Shown here one piece after another: positions 7,044 to 16,371 of a stretch of 64,000 bases of DNA (its first letter is position 1; the number at the start of each line of letters is the position of its first letter). This DNA comes from Rhodopseudomonas sp. Lineage in GTDB: Bacteria; Pseudomonadota; Alphaproteobacteria; Rhizobiales; Xanthobacteraceae. The position numbers were made by a program, and so were the translations under genes. The notes beneath the pieces are model-generated. The model ran no database searches and was not told the origin of the DNA. It saw nothing but the letters and a program-made list of their open reading frames with translations. The DNA is taken from positions 1,671,817 to 1,735,816 of the forward strand of contig NZ_JACABA010000001.1 in the NCBI RefSeq assembly GCF_013377015.1, read 5' to 3'.

Positions 7044-9542
7044 GTGATCAAATCGGACACAACTTTGCGCGCCTTCGATACCCCCCTGCCGATCGACGTG
7101 GTGCTTGATGAGCTGTCGCGTGCCCTCGAGCACAACAACGCCGCGGTGCTGGTGGCGCCGCCCGGCGCCGGCAAGACCACGAGGGTGCCGCTGGCGCTGC
7201 TCGACGCACCGTGGCTGGGCAACAAGAAAATCATCGTGCTGGAGCCGCGCCGGATCGCGGCCCGCGCCAGCGCCGAGCGGATGGCGAAGACGCTGGGCGA
7301 ACGCGCCGGGGAGACGGTCGGCTACCGCGTCCGCTTCGGCTCGAAGATCTCGCGCGCCACAAGGATCGAGGTGGTGACCGAAGGCATCTTCACACGGCAG
7401 ATCATGGACGATCCGGAACTGACCGGCGTCGCCGCGGTGCTGTTCGACGAATTTCACGAGCGCTCGCTCGACGCCGATCTAGGTCTCGCGCTGGCGCGCG
7501 ATGCCCAACAAGGGTTGCGCGAGGATCTGCGCATTCTGGTGATGTCGGCGACCATCGACGGCGCCCGGGTCGCCAGCCTGCTCGGCGACGCCCCGGTGAT
7601 CGCCAGCGAAGGCCGCGCCTTCCCAGTCGAGACTCGCTATCTTGGCCGCAAGCCGGATGCGCCGCTGGAGCGGCAGATGGCCGATGCGATCGCGATGGCG
7701 CTGCGCGCCGATCCCGGCTCGGTGCTGGCGTTCCTGCCGGGCGCCGCCGAAATCCGTCGCACCCAGACCTTCCTCGCCGAGCGGATTCACGATGCGGCAA
7801 TCGAGATCGTGCCGTTGTTCGGCGCGCTCGACGCCGCGGTGCAGGACCGCGCCATTCAGCCGGCGCCGAAGGGCACCCGCAAGGTCGTGCTGGCGACGTC
7901 GATCGCCGAGACCTCGCTGACTATCGAGGGCGTCCGCATCGTGGTCGATTGCGGCATGGCGCGGGTGCCGCGCTATGAGCCGGACATCGGCCTGACCCGC
8001 TTGGAGACCGTGCGGGCCTCGCGCGCCGCAGTCGATCAGCGCCGCGGCCGCGCTGGCCGCACCGAGCCCGGAATCTGCTACCGGCTTTGGGACGAGCCGC
8101 AGACCGCGTCGCTGCCGGCCTATACCCAGCCGGAAATTCTCAGTGCCGATCTGTCCTCGATGCTGCTCGACTTGGCGCAATGGGGCGTCAGCGATCCGGC
8201 CACATTGGCGTTTCTCGATCCCCCGCCGGCGCCGGCGCTGAAGGAGGCGCGCAGCCTGCTGGGCGAACTCGGCGCACTGGACGGCGACGGCCGCATCACC
8301 GACGAGGGCAAAAGCCTACGGGCGCTGGCGCTGCCGCCACGGCTGGCGCGGATGATCGTCGATTCGCAACGGCTCGGCTCCGGCGAGGCGGCCGCGGAAA
8401 TCGCCGCGATCCTCACCGAGCGCGGGCTCGGCGGCGACAGCGTCGATCTCGATCATAGGCTCGATCAGTTTCGCCGCGACCGCTCGCAACGAGCCACCAG
8501 CGCCCGGCAGATGGCGCAGCGCTGGGCGGCGCAGGTGGCTGCTTCTTCCTCGTCCTCTCCGCAAGGGGGAGCGGAGCTATCGACCGGCGTGATGCTGGCG
8601 CTGGCGTTTCCCGATCGCGTCGCCAAGAATCGCGGCAATGGCAGCTTCGTGCTCGCCAACGGTCGCGGTGCCGCGATCGACCAGACCTCGGCGCTGGCGC
8701 GCGCGCCCTATATCGCGGTGGCGGAACTGACCGGCACGGCAGCACAGGGTCGCATCTTGCTGGCAGCGCCGATCCGGCAGGACGACATCGAGCAGCGATT
8801 CGCCGACCAGATCGCTGACGTCGTCGACGTCAGCTTCGATCGTGCCGCGATGGCGCTGCGGGCGCGGCGCAAGCGCACGCTGCATGCGATCACGCTGTCG
8901 GAAGCGCCGCTGGCGGTGACGCCGTCGGTGCAGACCGCGTTTGTGCTGTCCGACGGCCTGGTCGCCGCCGGACTGGATAAACTGCCGTGGTCGAAGCCGC
9001 TCGCGCAATGGCGCGGCCGGGTGATGTTCTTGCGCAAAGCCGAAGGCGAGCAATGGCCCGATCTGTCGGATGCGGCGCTGGCCGAGCGGCGCGCACAATG
9101 GCTGGTGCCGGCGCTGTCCGATAAATCCTCCCTGAAGGAATTTTCCGCGGGCGATCTGTCCGATGCGTTGATGGCGCAGCTGTCGTGGGAACTGCGCGCG
9201 CGGCTCGACAAGGAGGCGCCGACCCATTTCGAAGCCCCGACCGGCACGCTACTGCCGATCGACTACGAAGCCGAACAGGGCCCCACGATCGCCGTGCGGT
9301 TGCAGGAATTGTTCGGCCTCACCACCCATCCTTCGGTGGCGCGTGGCGCGGTGCCGCTGGTGCTGGAACTACTGTCGCCGGCGCATCGCCCGGTGCAGGT
9401 GACGCGAGACCTGCCGGGGTTCTGGCGCGGCTCTTACGCGGCCGTGCGGTCCGATCTGCGCGGGCGCTATCCGCGCCATCCCTGGCCCGAGGATCCGGCG
9501 AATGCGCCGCCGACCCGCCGGGTCAAGCCGCGCGGCACGTGA
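7044..9542 (+). CDS. hrpB: ATP-dependent helicase HrpB
   Basis: HrpB is a DEAH-box RNA helicase-like protein of about 810-840 residues with no firmly assigned role in most bacteria. Visible motifs are Walker A APPGAGKTT (about residue 38), the DEFH box LFDEFHERS, motif III MSATIDG, LATSIAETSLTIEGV, and motif VI QRRGRAGR. The HrpB-specific C-terminal domain includes LSTGVMLALAFPDRVAKNRG and ends in HPWPEDP...RRVKPRGT. The start is uncertain: GTG at 7044 (used here), GTG 7038 and TTG 7065 all fit. The open frame also extends back to ATG 7002, but that ATG lies inside a repeat element. A Ser-rich segment (SSSSSPQGG) in the middle looks like an extra insertion. Confidence 0.9.
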   Translation: MIKSDTTLRAFDTPLPIDVVLDELSRALEHNNAAVLVAPPGAGKTTRVPLALLDAPWLGNKKIIVLEPRRIAARASAERMAKTLGERAGETVGYRVRFGSKISRATRIEVVTEGIFTRQIMDDPELTGVAAVLFDEFHERSLDADLGLALARDAQQGLREDLRILVMSATIDGARVASLLGDAPVIASEGRAFPVETRYLGRKPDAPLERQMADAIAMALRADPGSVLAFLPGAAEIRRTQTFLAERIHDAAIEIVPLFGALDAAVQDRAIQPAPKGTRKVVLATSIAETSLTIEGVRIVVDCGMARVPRYEPDIGLTRLETVRASRAAVDQRRGRAGRTEPGICYRLWDEPQTASLPAYTQPEILSADLSSMLLDLAQWGVSDPATLAFLDPPPAPALKEARSLLGELGALDGDGRITDEGKSLRALALPPRLARMIVDSQRLGSGEAAAEIAAILTERGLGGDSVDLDHRLDQFRRDRSQRATSARQMAQRWAAQVAASSSSSPQGGAELSTGVMLALAFPDRVAKNRGNGSFVLANGRGAAIDQTSALARAPYIAVAELTGTAAQGRILLAAPIRQDDIEQRFADQIADVVDVSFDRAAMALRARRKRTLHAITLSEAPLAVTPSVQTAFVLSDGLVAAGLDKLPWSKPLAQWRGRVMFLRKAEGEQWPDLSDAALAERRAQWLVPALSDKSSLKEFSAGDLSDALMAQLSWELRARLDKEAPTHFEAPTGTLLPIDYEAEQGPTIAVRLQELFGLTTHPSVARGAVPLVLELLSPAHRPVQVTRDLPGFWRGSYAAVRSDLRGRYPRHPWPEDPANAPPTRRVKPRGT

Positions 9543-9675
9543 GCCTCGGCGCCGCCGTTAAGACTTCGCTCACCCTTTTGGGCAAAACAGCAGGCGTGGC
9601 AGCGCGCGTTCATCGCGGCTTGCATCGCGACGTGGTCTGATTGCCGCGCCCGAACCATTTTCGACGAGTCCGCGT

Positions 9676-10185
9676 ATGCGTCAGATCATGATCTTCGCCG
9701 CCATCATGGTGTTCCTCGGCACCGTGATGGCGCAGATGGCCGACCGGATGACGCCGGCGCAGGCCCGCGCCGTCGTGCCGGGCATAGCCAGCGCCGCATC
9801 GCCGACCGCCGGCGTCCGCAATGTCAGCATTCCGCGTGATGCCCGCGGTCATTTTCAGACCGACGGCCGGATCGACGGCCAGCGCATCGCCTTCATGGTC
9901 GATACCGGCGCCTCGGTGATCGCGCTGAACGAGAGCTCCGCCGCGCGATTCGGACTGCGGCCGCAGCGCTCCGACTACAACGCCACCGTCTCTACCGCTA
10001 ACGGCACCGTCAAGGCGGCGCGGACGCGGCTGGCGATGGTCGATATCGGCGGCCTGATCGTGCGCGACGTCGACGCCATGGTGCTGCCCGACGAAGCGCT
10101 GTCGGAGAACCTGCTCGGGCTGTCGTTCCTGTCCAGGCTGAAGCGGTTCGAATACGCCAACGGCCAGATGGTGCTGGAGCAATAG
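9676..10185 (+). CDS. Membrane-anchored retropepsin-like aspartic protease (TIGR02281 type)
   Basis: A 169-residue protein with one N-terminal membrane segment (residues 3-20) and a clan AA aspartic protease fold. The catalytic motif is MVDTGASVIAL (Asp76). The family's later segment LLGLSFLSRLKRFEYANGQMVL is intact at the C-terminus. One copy of the DTG motif means it should act as a dimer, like retropepsins. The family is widespread in alphaproteobacteria, but I recall no established substrate. It stands 133 bp downstream of hrpB on the same strand. Confidence 0.85.
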   Translation: MRQIMIFAAIMVFLGTVMAQMADRMTPAQARAVVPGIASAASPTAGVRNVSIPRDARGHFQTDGRIDGQRIAFMVDTGASVIALNESSAARFGLRPQRSDYNATVSTANGTVKAARTRLAMVDIGGLIVRDVDAMVLPDEALSENLLGLSFLSRLKRFEYANGQMVLEQ

Positions 10186-10205
10186 GGCCGCAGAGTTGCG
10201 CGGGT

Positions 10206-11675
10206 CTACGCAGCACGCACCGATGTCAGAAAGCTGTCGACCTCGCCTCGGAGCCGATCCGACTCCGAGGACAATCCGGTCGCGGCGCTCAGCAATTTCG
10301 ATGCGGCGTCGCCCGCTTCGCTGGAGGCTCGCGCAACGCCGGTGATATTGGTGTTCACCTCGCGGGTGCCGTCCGCGGCCTGTTGGACATTGCCGGAAAT
10401 CTCTGCGGTGGCCGCGCCCTGCTGTTCGACAGCGGCGGCGATCGCGTTGGCAATCTCGTTGATCTCGGCGATGGTCCCGCCGATTCCCTGGATCGCCGTG
10501 ACGGCCGCTCCGGTTGCGGTCTGGATGCCCCGGATCTGGGCGGAGATTTCTTCCGTCGCCTGCGCGGTCTGGTTGGCCAGCGCCTTCACTTCGCTTGCCA
10601 CGACGGCAAAGCCGCGGCCCTGCTCGCCGGCTCGCGCCGCTTCGATGGTTGCGTTGAGGGCCAGCAGATTGGTCTGGCTGGCGATGCTCTGGATCAGTGT
10701 CACCACTTCGCCGATGGTTTGGGTGCTGGTGGCGAGCCCATCGACAACCGCGGTGGTGCGGCGGGCTTCCTCGGCGGCCTTGCCAGCGACTTCGGCGGAG
10801 CGCGCGGCTTGATGGGCGATTTCGGAGATCGAGGCCGTTAGTTGTTCGGCGGCCGAGGCCACCGTGCCGACATTGAGCGACGCTTGCGTCGAGGCGGTCG
10901 CGGCCGCGGAGGTCTGCCGTGCGGCTTCCGAACTGCTGCGACTCATGGTCGACGACATGGCCTGCATTTCGCGGGCGGCGACGCCGACGGCTTCGACAAT
11001 ATGACCGATCTTGCGCTCGAAATCGTCAGCGAGCCCGCGCAGGGCCGCATCGGATTGCACCTTGGCGCGCTTCTCGGCCTCGGCGCTCTCGGCGTGAGCG
11101 CGGGCCGCGGCGGCGCTGGACTCCTGCGCTTCGGCGGTTTTCTGCGCGGTCGTTGCGAACAGTTGTTCCAGCTGATGGGAAAGCCAGACCAGCACACTGG
11201 CTTCCATGATCAGGATCACGGCATGGAGGATGACCCGAAACAGATCGCCGCCGCCCGGGAAGATCGCTGCCGGAATAATGAAGTTCAGAACCAGATGATG
11301 CAGCGCGACGGCGACCGCGCCGATCGCGATCGGTCGAAAATCGCAGTACGCGACGAGGCAGGCCAGCGCTGCGAAGAAGTACATATGAATATCGATTTGC
11401 CAGGGATGGCCGGCAAGCTGATAGGTGAACACCGCAACGCCGCCGATCACCGCGATGGCGACAATCAGCCGGGTCGACAATTCATTGCCGGCGGAACGCC
11501 ACGAGATTGTCGCGGCAAGCGCCAGCATCACGGTCAGCAGCGTCGGCAGAAGCCAGCCGGTGCCGAGCACCATACCGATTGTCATCGCGATCGGGACGTG
11601 CAACCAGAGCAGGGCGACCAGCGTCTTGCTGGCGACTTCACGCAGTGCGGCGAGGTCGCGGTTTTCGGTCGTCAT
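10206..11675 (-). CDS. Methyl-accepting chemotaxis protein with polytopic membrane N-terminus
   Basis: A 489-residue chemoreceptor. The N-terminal half (about residues 15-190) has around six membrane segments instead of a periplasmic ligand domain, and includes a conserved-looking His-rich helix [11 protein letters not shown] coiled coil then leads to the MCP signalling domain. Its tip, containing [20 protein letters not shown] and [14 protein letters not shown], binds CheA and CheW. The ATG at 11675 is preceded by AAGGA; it lies 2 bp after the stop of the small upstream gene, so the two are probably co-transcribed. No che genes are nearby. The sensed signal is unknown; a membrane-derived or gas/redox cue is only a guess. 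Confidence 0.88.
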   Translation of the reverse strand: MTTENRDLAALREVASKTLVALLWLHVPIAMTIGMVLGTGWLLPTLLTVMLALAATISWRSAGNELSTRLIVAIAVIGGVAVFTYQLAGHPWQIDIHMYFFAALACLVAYCDFRPIAIGAVAVALHHLVLNFIIPAAIFPGGGDLFRVILHAVILIMEASVLVWLSHQLEQLFATTAQKTAEAQESSAAAARAHAESAEAEKRAKVQSDAALRGLADDFERKIGHIVEAVGVAAREMQAMSSTMSRSSSEAARQTSAAATASTQASLNVGTVASAAEQLTASISEIAHQAARSAEVAGKAAEEARRTTAVVDGLATSTQTIGEVVTLIQSIASQTNLLALNATIEAARAGEQGRGFAVVASEVKALANQTAQATEEISAQIRGIQTATGAAVTAIQGIGGTIAEINEIANAIAAAVEQQGAATAEISGNVQQAADGTREVNTNITGVARASSEAGDAASKLLSAATGLSSESDRLRGEVDSFLTSVRAA

Positions 11676-11677
11676 GC

Positions 11678-12025
11678 TCAAATGTCCTTGGCGGGTAGGT
11701 TGAAGCAGGCGGCAATCGCCTGCGGGTCGATGGCGAGCCAGGCGCCTGCCTGATGGAGCCGCAGAATTCCTTCACGATCGTCCGGCCGCACCACCAGCAC
11801 CGCCGGCAGGGCGGTCAGTCGGACAATTGCGGCATTGGCGGAGGCGGCGGCAACGATGACCTGTTGCGAGTTCCACCAGGGCGGAAAGGCTACCGCGACC
11901 ACCTCGGCGCCCGGACGAACCTGCAGCGACATCGCCGCGATGGCGACCCAGCTCGCAACAAGCAGAACGGAGGGGTAGAACCACGCGGACGGCCGGGTTG
12001 GTTTGATGGGCGACGCTTGGTTCAT
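11678..12025 (-). CDS. Small membrane-anchored protein preceding the chemoreceptor
   Basis: A 115-residue protein with a short cytoplasmic N-terminus and one membrane segment (about residues 18-37). It continues with a soluble domain containing [15 protein letters not shown] and ending in [11 protein letters not shown] do not recognise a named family. The start at 12025 is ATG; the TTG two codons earlier is less likely. Its stop is 2 bp from the ATG of the chemoreceptor, which suggests translational coupling and a shared role, perhaps as an accessory or sensing partner (inference). Confidence 0.7.
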   Translation of the reverse strand: MNQASPIKPTRPSAWFYPSVLLVASWVAIAAMSLQVRPGAEVVAVAFPPWWNSQQVIVAAASANAAIVRLTALPAVLVVRPDDREGILRLHQAGAWLAIDPQAIAACFNLPAKDI

Positions 12026-12129
12026 TTGCAATTAATTATCGCGGTCATGCTAATTGTCGGTGAAGAAGAGGCCGCGTAGATTTACCAGGGGCTGGATTTA
12101 GTTGGTCACTGCGGCGATCGGTGCGTCTG

Positions 12130-12999
12130 TCAGCCGCGCTTCCAGATCATGTCCCGCGCCGCAAGCAGTCCACCGCCGGCGATCAATGTTGCCGCCAATG
12201 CCAAGGTCGCGGTCGGCTTGGCAAAGCCTGCGATGATCAGGAACGAGGTCGATAGCAGCGGGGTGGCGTAGGACGCCGCGCCCAGCACGCGGATGTCGCC
12301 GCGCTTCATGCCGATGTCCCAGGCATAGAACGCCGCCCCGACCGGACCGACGCCGAGCGCGACGATCGCCAGCCATTGCGAGACGCCGTTCGGCCACACC
12401 GTCACTTCGATCAAAAGATGCATAATCGCCGCGAGCAGCGCGGTCGCCATGCAGAATCCCGCCACCGCGTCGGTCGGCACCGCGCGCAGCCGGCGCGACA
12501 TCACCGAATACGCCGCCCACACGAACGCTGCCACGAATGCCGCCGCCAGTCCTGGAACGAAGGCCAGCTCGAACCCGGCGGAATTGCCGACAAACAGCAA
12601 CACGGTTCCGGCCAGCCCGAGCAGCGCGCCTGCGATGTGATGCGGCTGCAACCGCTCGCCCGGCAACAGCGATGAAAACACCACGATCAGCAGCGGCCAC
12701 AGATAGTTCAGCAGCCCAGCCTCGGCCGGTGGCGCGAATCGCAGCGCCAGAAAATACAGGGCGTGATAACCAAACAATCCGCCGACGCCGACCGCCCAGG
12801 CGAGCGGCGATTGTCGCAGCGCGCGGAGCGCGCCCGGCCGCGCCAGCCAACCGATAGAGGTCACTAGCGCGCCGATCGCAAATGTCATGGCTGCGAGCTG
12901 AAACGCCGGTACCGCGCCGGTCGCCACGGTCAGCACCGCCAGCAACGACCACATCAGGATCGCGGTCAGGCCGATCAGTGTGGCGGTGCGCGGGGTCAT
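12130..12999 (-). CDS. EamA/DMT family transporter, YddG-like
   Basis: A 289-residue protein with ten predicted membrane helices, i.e. two EamA units. Features such as ALYFLALRFAPPAEAGLLNYLWPLLIV and the late AASYATPLLSTSFLI resemble YddG, the aromatic amino acid exporter of the drug/metabolite superfamily. The ATG at 12999 begins MTPRTATLIGL; the frame extends 8 codons further to a TTG, which is less likely. It stands alone between the chemoreceptor pair and a repeat. Export of amino acids is inferred from family resemblance only. Confidence 0.8.
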   Translation of the reverse strand: MTPRTATLIGLTAILMWSLLAVLTVATGAVPAFQLAAMTFAIGALVTSIGWLARPGALRALRQSPLAWAVGVGGLFGYHALYFLALRFAPPAEAGLLNYLWPLLIVVFSSLLPGERLQPHHIAGALLGLAGTVLLFVGNSAGFELAFVPGLAAAFVAAFVWAAYSVMSRRLRAVPTDAVAGFCMATALLAAIMHLLIEVTVWPNGVSQWLAIVALGVGPVGAAFYAWDIGMKRGDIRVLGAASYATPLLSTSFLIIAGFAKPTATLALAATLIAGGGLLAARDMIWKRG

Positions 13000-13067
13000 T
13001 CGTTCCGACTTCGGACTACGCAATCAACCCAGCGCGTTTTGCGATTCTGAGACAAGGGACAAGCGAC

Positions 13068-13178
13068 GTGATTGCGAGCGATCGGCCGGCGCGAAGCGGC
13101 GGTCGATCTGCGAAGCAATCCAGAAATCCTAAGGCATGGACGGGATTGCTTCGTCGCAAGAGCCCTTCCCAATGACGG
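13068..13178. repeat. Palindromic intergenic repeat (CGAAGCAATCC type)
   Basis: CGAAGCAATCC (13111-13121) is the exact reverse complement of GGATTGCTTCG (13143-13153). They are flanked by an outer GTGATTGCGAG and CCAATGACGGC pair. The same core and outer arms recur in the element at 54073-54155. It occupies most of the gap between the exporter gene and the 3' end of phbB. Confidence 0.75.
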
Positions 13179-13187
13179 CGACCTCGC

Positions 13188-13913
13188 TCAGATCATGTAC
13201 TGGCCGCCATTGATCGACAGCGTCGAGCCGGTGACGAAGCCGGATTCGTCGGCGGCCAGAAACACCACCGCGCGGGCGATCTCCTCGGGCTCGCCGAGCC
13301 GGTTGACCGGGATCAGCGGCAGGATCGCCTTGTCCAGCACGTCCTTGGGCACCGCCTGCACCATCTCGGTGTTGATATAGCCAGGGCAGATCGCGTTGAC
13401 GGTGATGCCACCACGGGCGTTCTCCAGCGCCAGAGCCTTGGTGAAGCCGATGTCGCCGGCCTTCGCCGCCGAATAATTGACCTGGCCGAACTGGCCCTTC
13501 TGGCCGTTGACCGAGGAGATATTGATGATGCGGCCGAACTTGCGCGCGCGCATGCCCTCGATCACCTGGCGGGTCATGTTAAACAGCGAACCGAGATTGG
13601 TGTTGATCACCGCGTTCCACTGCTCCAGCGTCATCTTGTGAAACGCGCCGTCGCGGGTGATGCCGGCATTGTTGACCAGGATTTCGACCGGTCCGAGTTC
13701 GGCCTCGACCTTCTTGACGCCCTCGGCGCAGGCGTCGAATGAACTCACATCCCATTTATACACCGGGATACCGGTTGCTGCCTTGAACGTCTCGGCGGCG
13801 GCGTCATTGCCAGCATAGGATGCGGCGACTTGGTAGCCCGCCGCCTTCAACGCCTTGCTGATTCCTGCGCCAATCCCCCGCGTTCCTCCGGTCACCAATG
13901 CAACACGCGCCAT
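13188..13913 (-). CDS. phbB: Acetoacetyl-CoA reductase PhbB
   Basis: Short-chain dehydrogenase of 241 residues that reduces acetoacetyl-CoA to (R)-3-hydroxybutyryl-CoA with NADPH, the second step of polyhydroxybutyrate synthesis. It shows the cofactor motif VTGGTRGIGAGIS, the NNAG motif, the catalytic Ser/Tyr/Lys in INISSVNGQKGQFGQVNYSAAKAG, and the PhbB C-terminus SINGGQYMI. The ATG at 13913 is preceded by a strong GGGAGGAG. phbA lies 288 bp upstream on the same strand, with a terminator hairpin in between. Confidence 0.93.
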   Translation of the reverse strand: MARVALVTGGTRGIGAGISKALKAAGYQVAASYAGNDAAAETFKAATGIPVYKWDVSSFDACAEGVKKVEAELGPVEILVNNAGITRDGAFHKMTLEQWNAVINTNLGSLFNMTRQVIEGMRARKFGRIINISSVNGQKGQFGQVNYSAAKAGDIGFTKALALENARGGITVNAICPGYINTEMVQAVPKDVLDKAILPLIPVNRLGEPEEIARAVVFLAADESGFVTGSTLSINGGQYMI

Positions 13914-14111
13914 ATCGGTACTCCTCCCCTTGCGCATGACTCACCAAAGCGTGAGCGGTGACGGTCAGATCATGCGGCATTCCAAAATCATGAACGCGAT
14001 TGTCGCAATGCCATCCTCCTCCTCTTTCGTTGAGGATGCGTGGCTTGCTGATCGTGTCCGGCTTTTCTTATAGCCTCGAATTAATCTGGCCGCGTGACGA
14101 ACATCAAGACA

Positions 14112-14139
14112 AAAACGCCCGGCTTTCGCCGGGCGTTTT
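14112..14139. terminator. Bidirectional intrinsic terminator between phbA and phbB
   Basis: A perfect 12-bp stem, AAAACGCCCGGC (14112-14123) and GCCGGGCGTTTT (14128-14139), closes on the loop TTTC. It ends in T-runs on both strands. For the leftward phbA transcript it lies 63 bp after the stop, so it should end or attenuate phbA transcription before phbB. Confidence 0.85.
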
Positions 14140-14201
14140 GCTTATTCGTTGGTGCAGTGCAAACGACGAGCTGATGGCTCGCCGTCATTTGTCAGCGCGC
14201 G

Positions 14202-15676
<1,475 letters not shown>

Positions 15677-16285
15677 ATGGCGAAATCAGACCAACCGACC
15701 ACGATCAAGAAATACGCGAACCGGCGACTCTACAACACCGGCACCAGTACCTACGTGACGCTCGAAGACCTGGCCTTGATGGTCAAGGATGGCGAGGATT
15801 TTCTGGTCTACGACGCCAAATCCGGCGACGACATCACCCGATCGGTGCTGGCCCAGATCATCTTCGAGCAGGAGAACAAGGCCGGCCAGAACCTGCTGCC
15901 GACCACCTTCCTGCGGCAGCTGATCCGGTTCTACGGCGACAGCATGCAGATGGTGGTGCCGAAATATCTAGAGCAGTCGATCGATAGCCTGACCCGCGAG
16001 CAGGAAAAATTCCGCAAGCAGATGACCAATACGTTCAGCATGACGCCGTTCGCGCCGCTGGAGGAAACGGTCCGCCGCAACATGGAATTATTTCAGCAGA
16101 CCTTCGCGATGTTCAAGCCATTCGTGCCGCCGCGCAAGGGCAGCGTCCACACCGCCGAAGCCGAAGAGGCCACACATGAGCCGGCCGGCGAGACCGGCAA
16201 TATCGAGGATCTGCGGCGTCAGATGAAGGATATGCAGGAGCGCCTGGAGCGGATGTCGCTCGAGCAGCCCAAGAAGGACGAGTAG
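15677..16285 (+). CDS. phaR: Polyhydroxyalkanoate synthesis regulator PhaR
   Basis: A 202-residue DNA-binding regulator that senses PHB granules and represses phasin and its own gene in relatives. The N-terminal PHB/PHA accumulation domain is clear (IKKYANRRLYNTGTSTYVTL, then FLVYDAKSGDDITRSVL). The second domain runs through NLLPTTFLRQLIRFYGDSMQ. The C-terminal third is charged and likely flexible or coiled (DLRRQMKDMQERLERMSLEQ). The ATG at 15677 begins MAKSDQPT; the frame is open further upstream but lacks family similarity. It is divergent from phbA. Confidence 0.92.
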   Translation: MAKSDQPTTIKKYANRRLYNTGTSTYVTLEDLALMVKDGEDFLVYDAKSGDDITRSVLAQIIFEQENKAGQNLLPTTFLRQLIRFYGDSMQMVVPKYLEQSIDSLTREQEKFRKQMTNTFSMTPFAPLEETVRRNMELFQQTFAMFKPFVPPRKGSVHTAEAEEATHEPAGETGNIEDLRRQMKDMQERLERMSLEQPKKDE

Positions 16286-16371
16286 TTTTTCCAAACAGCA
16301 GGGTTGCAGCGGGTCGGTGTTTTCCGGCTGGCGCGGCGGTGAGGGACCTAGTTTCCGCGAGGAACCACCCC

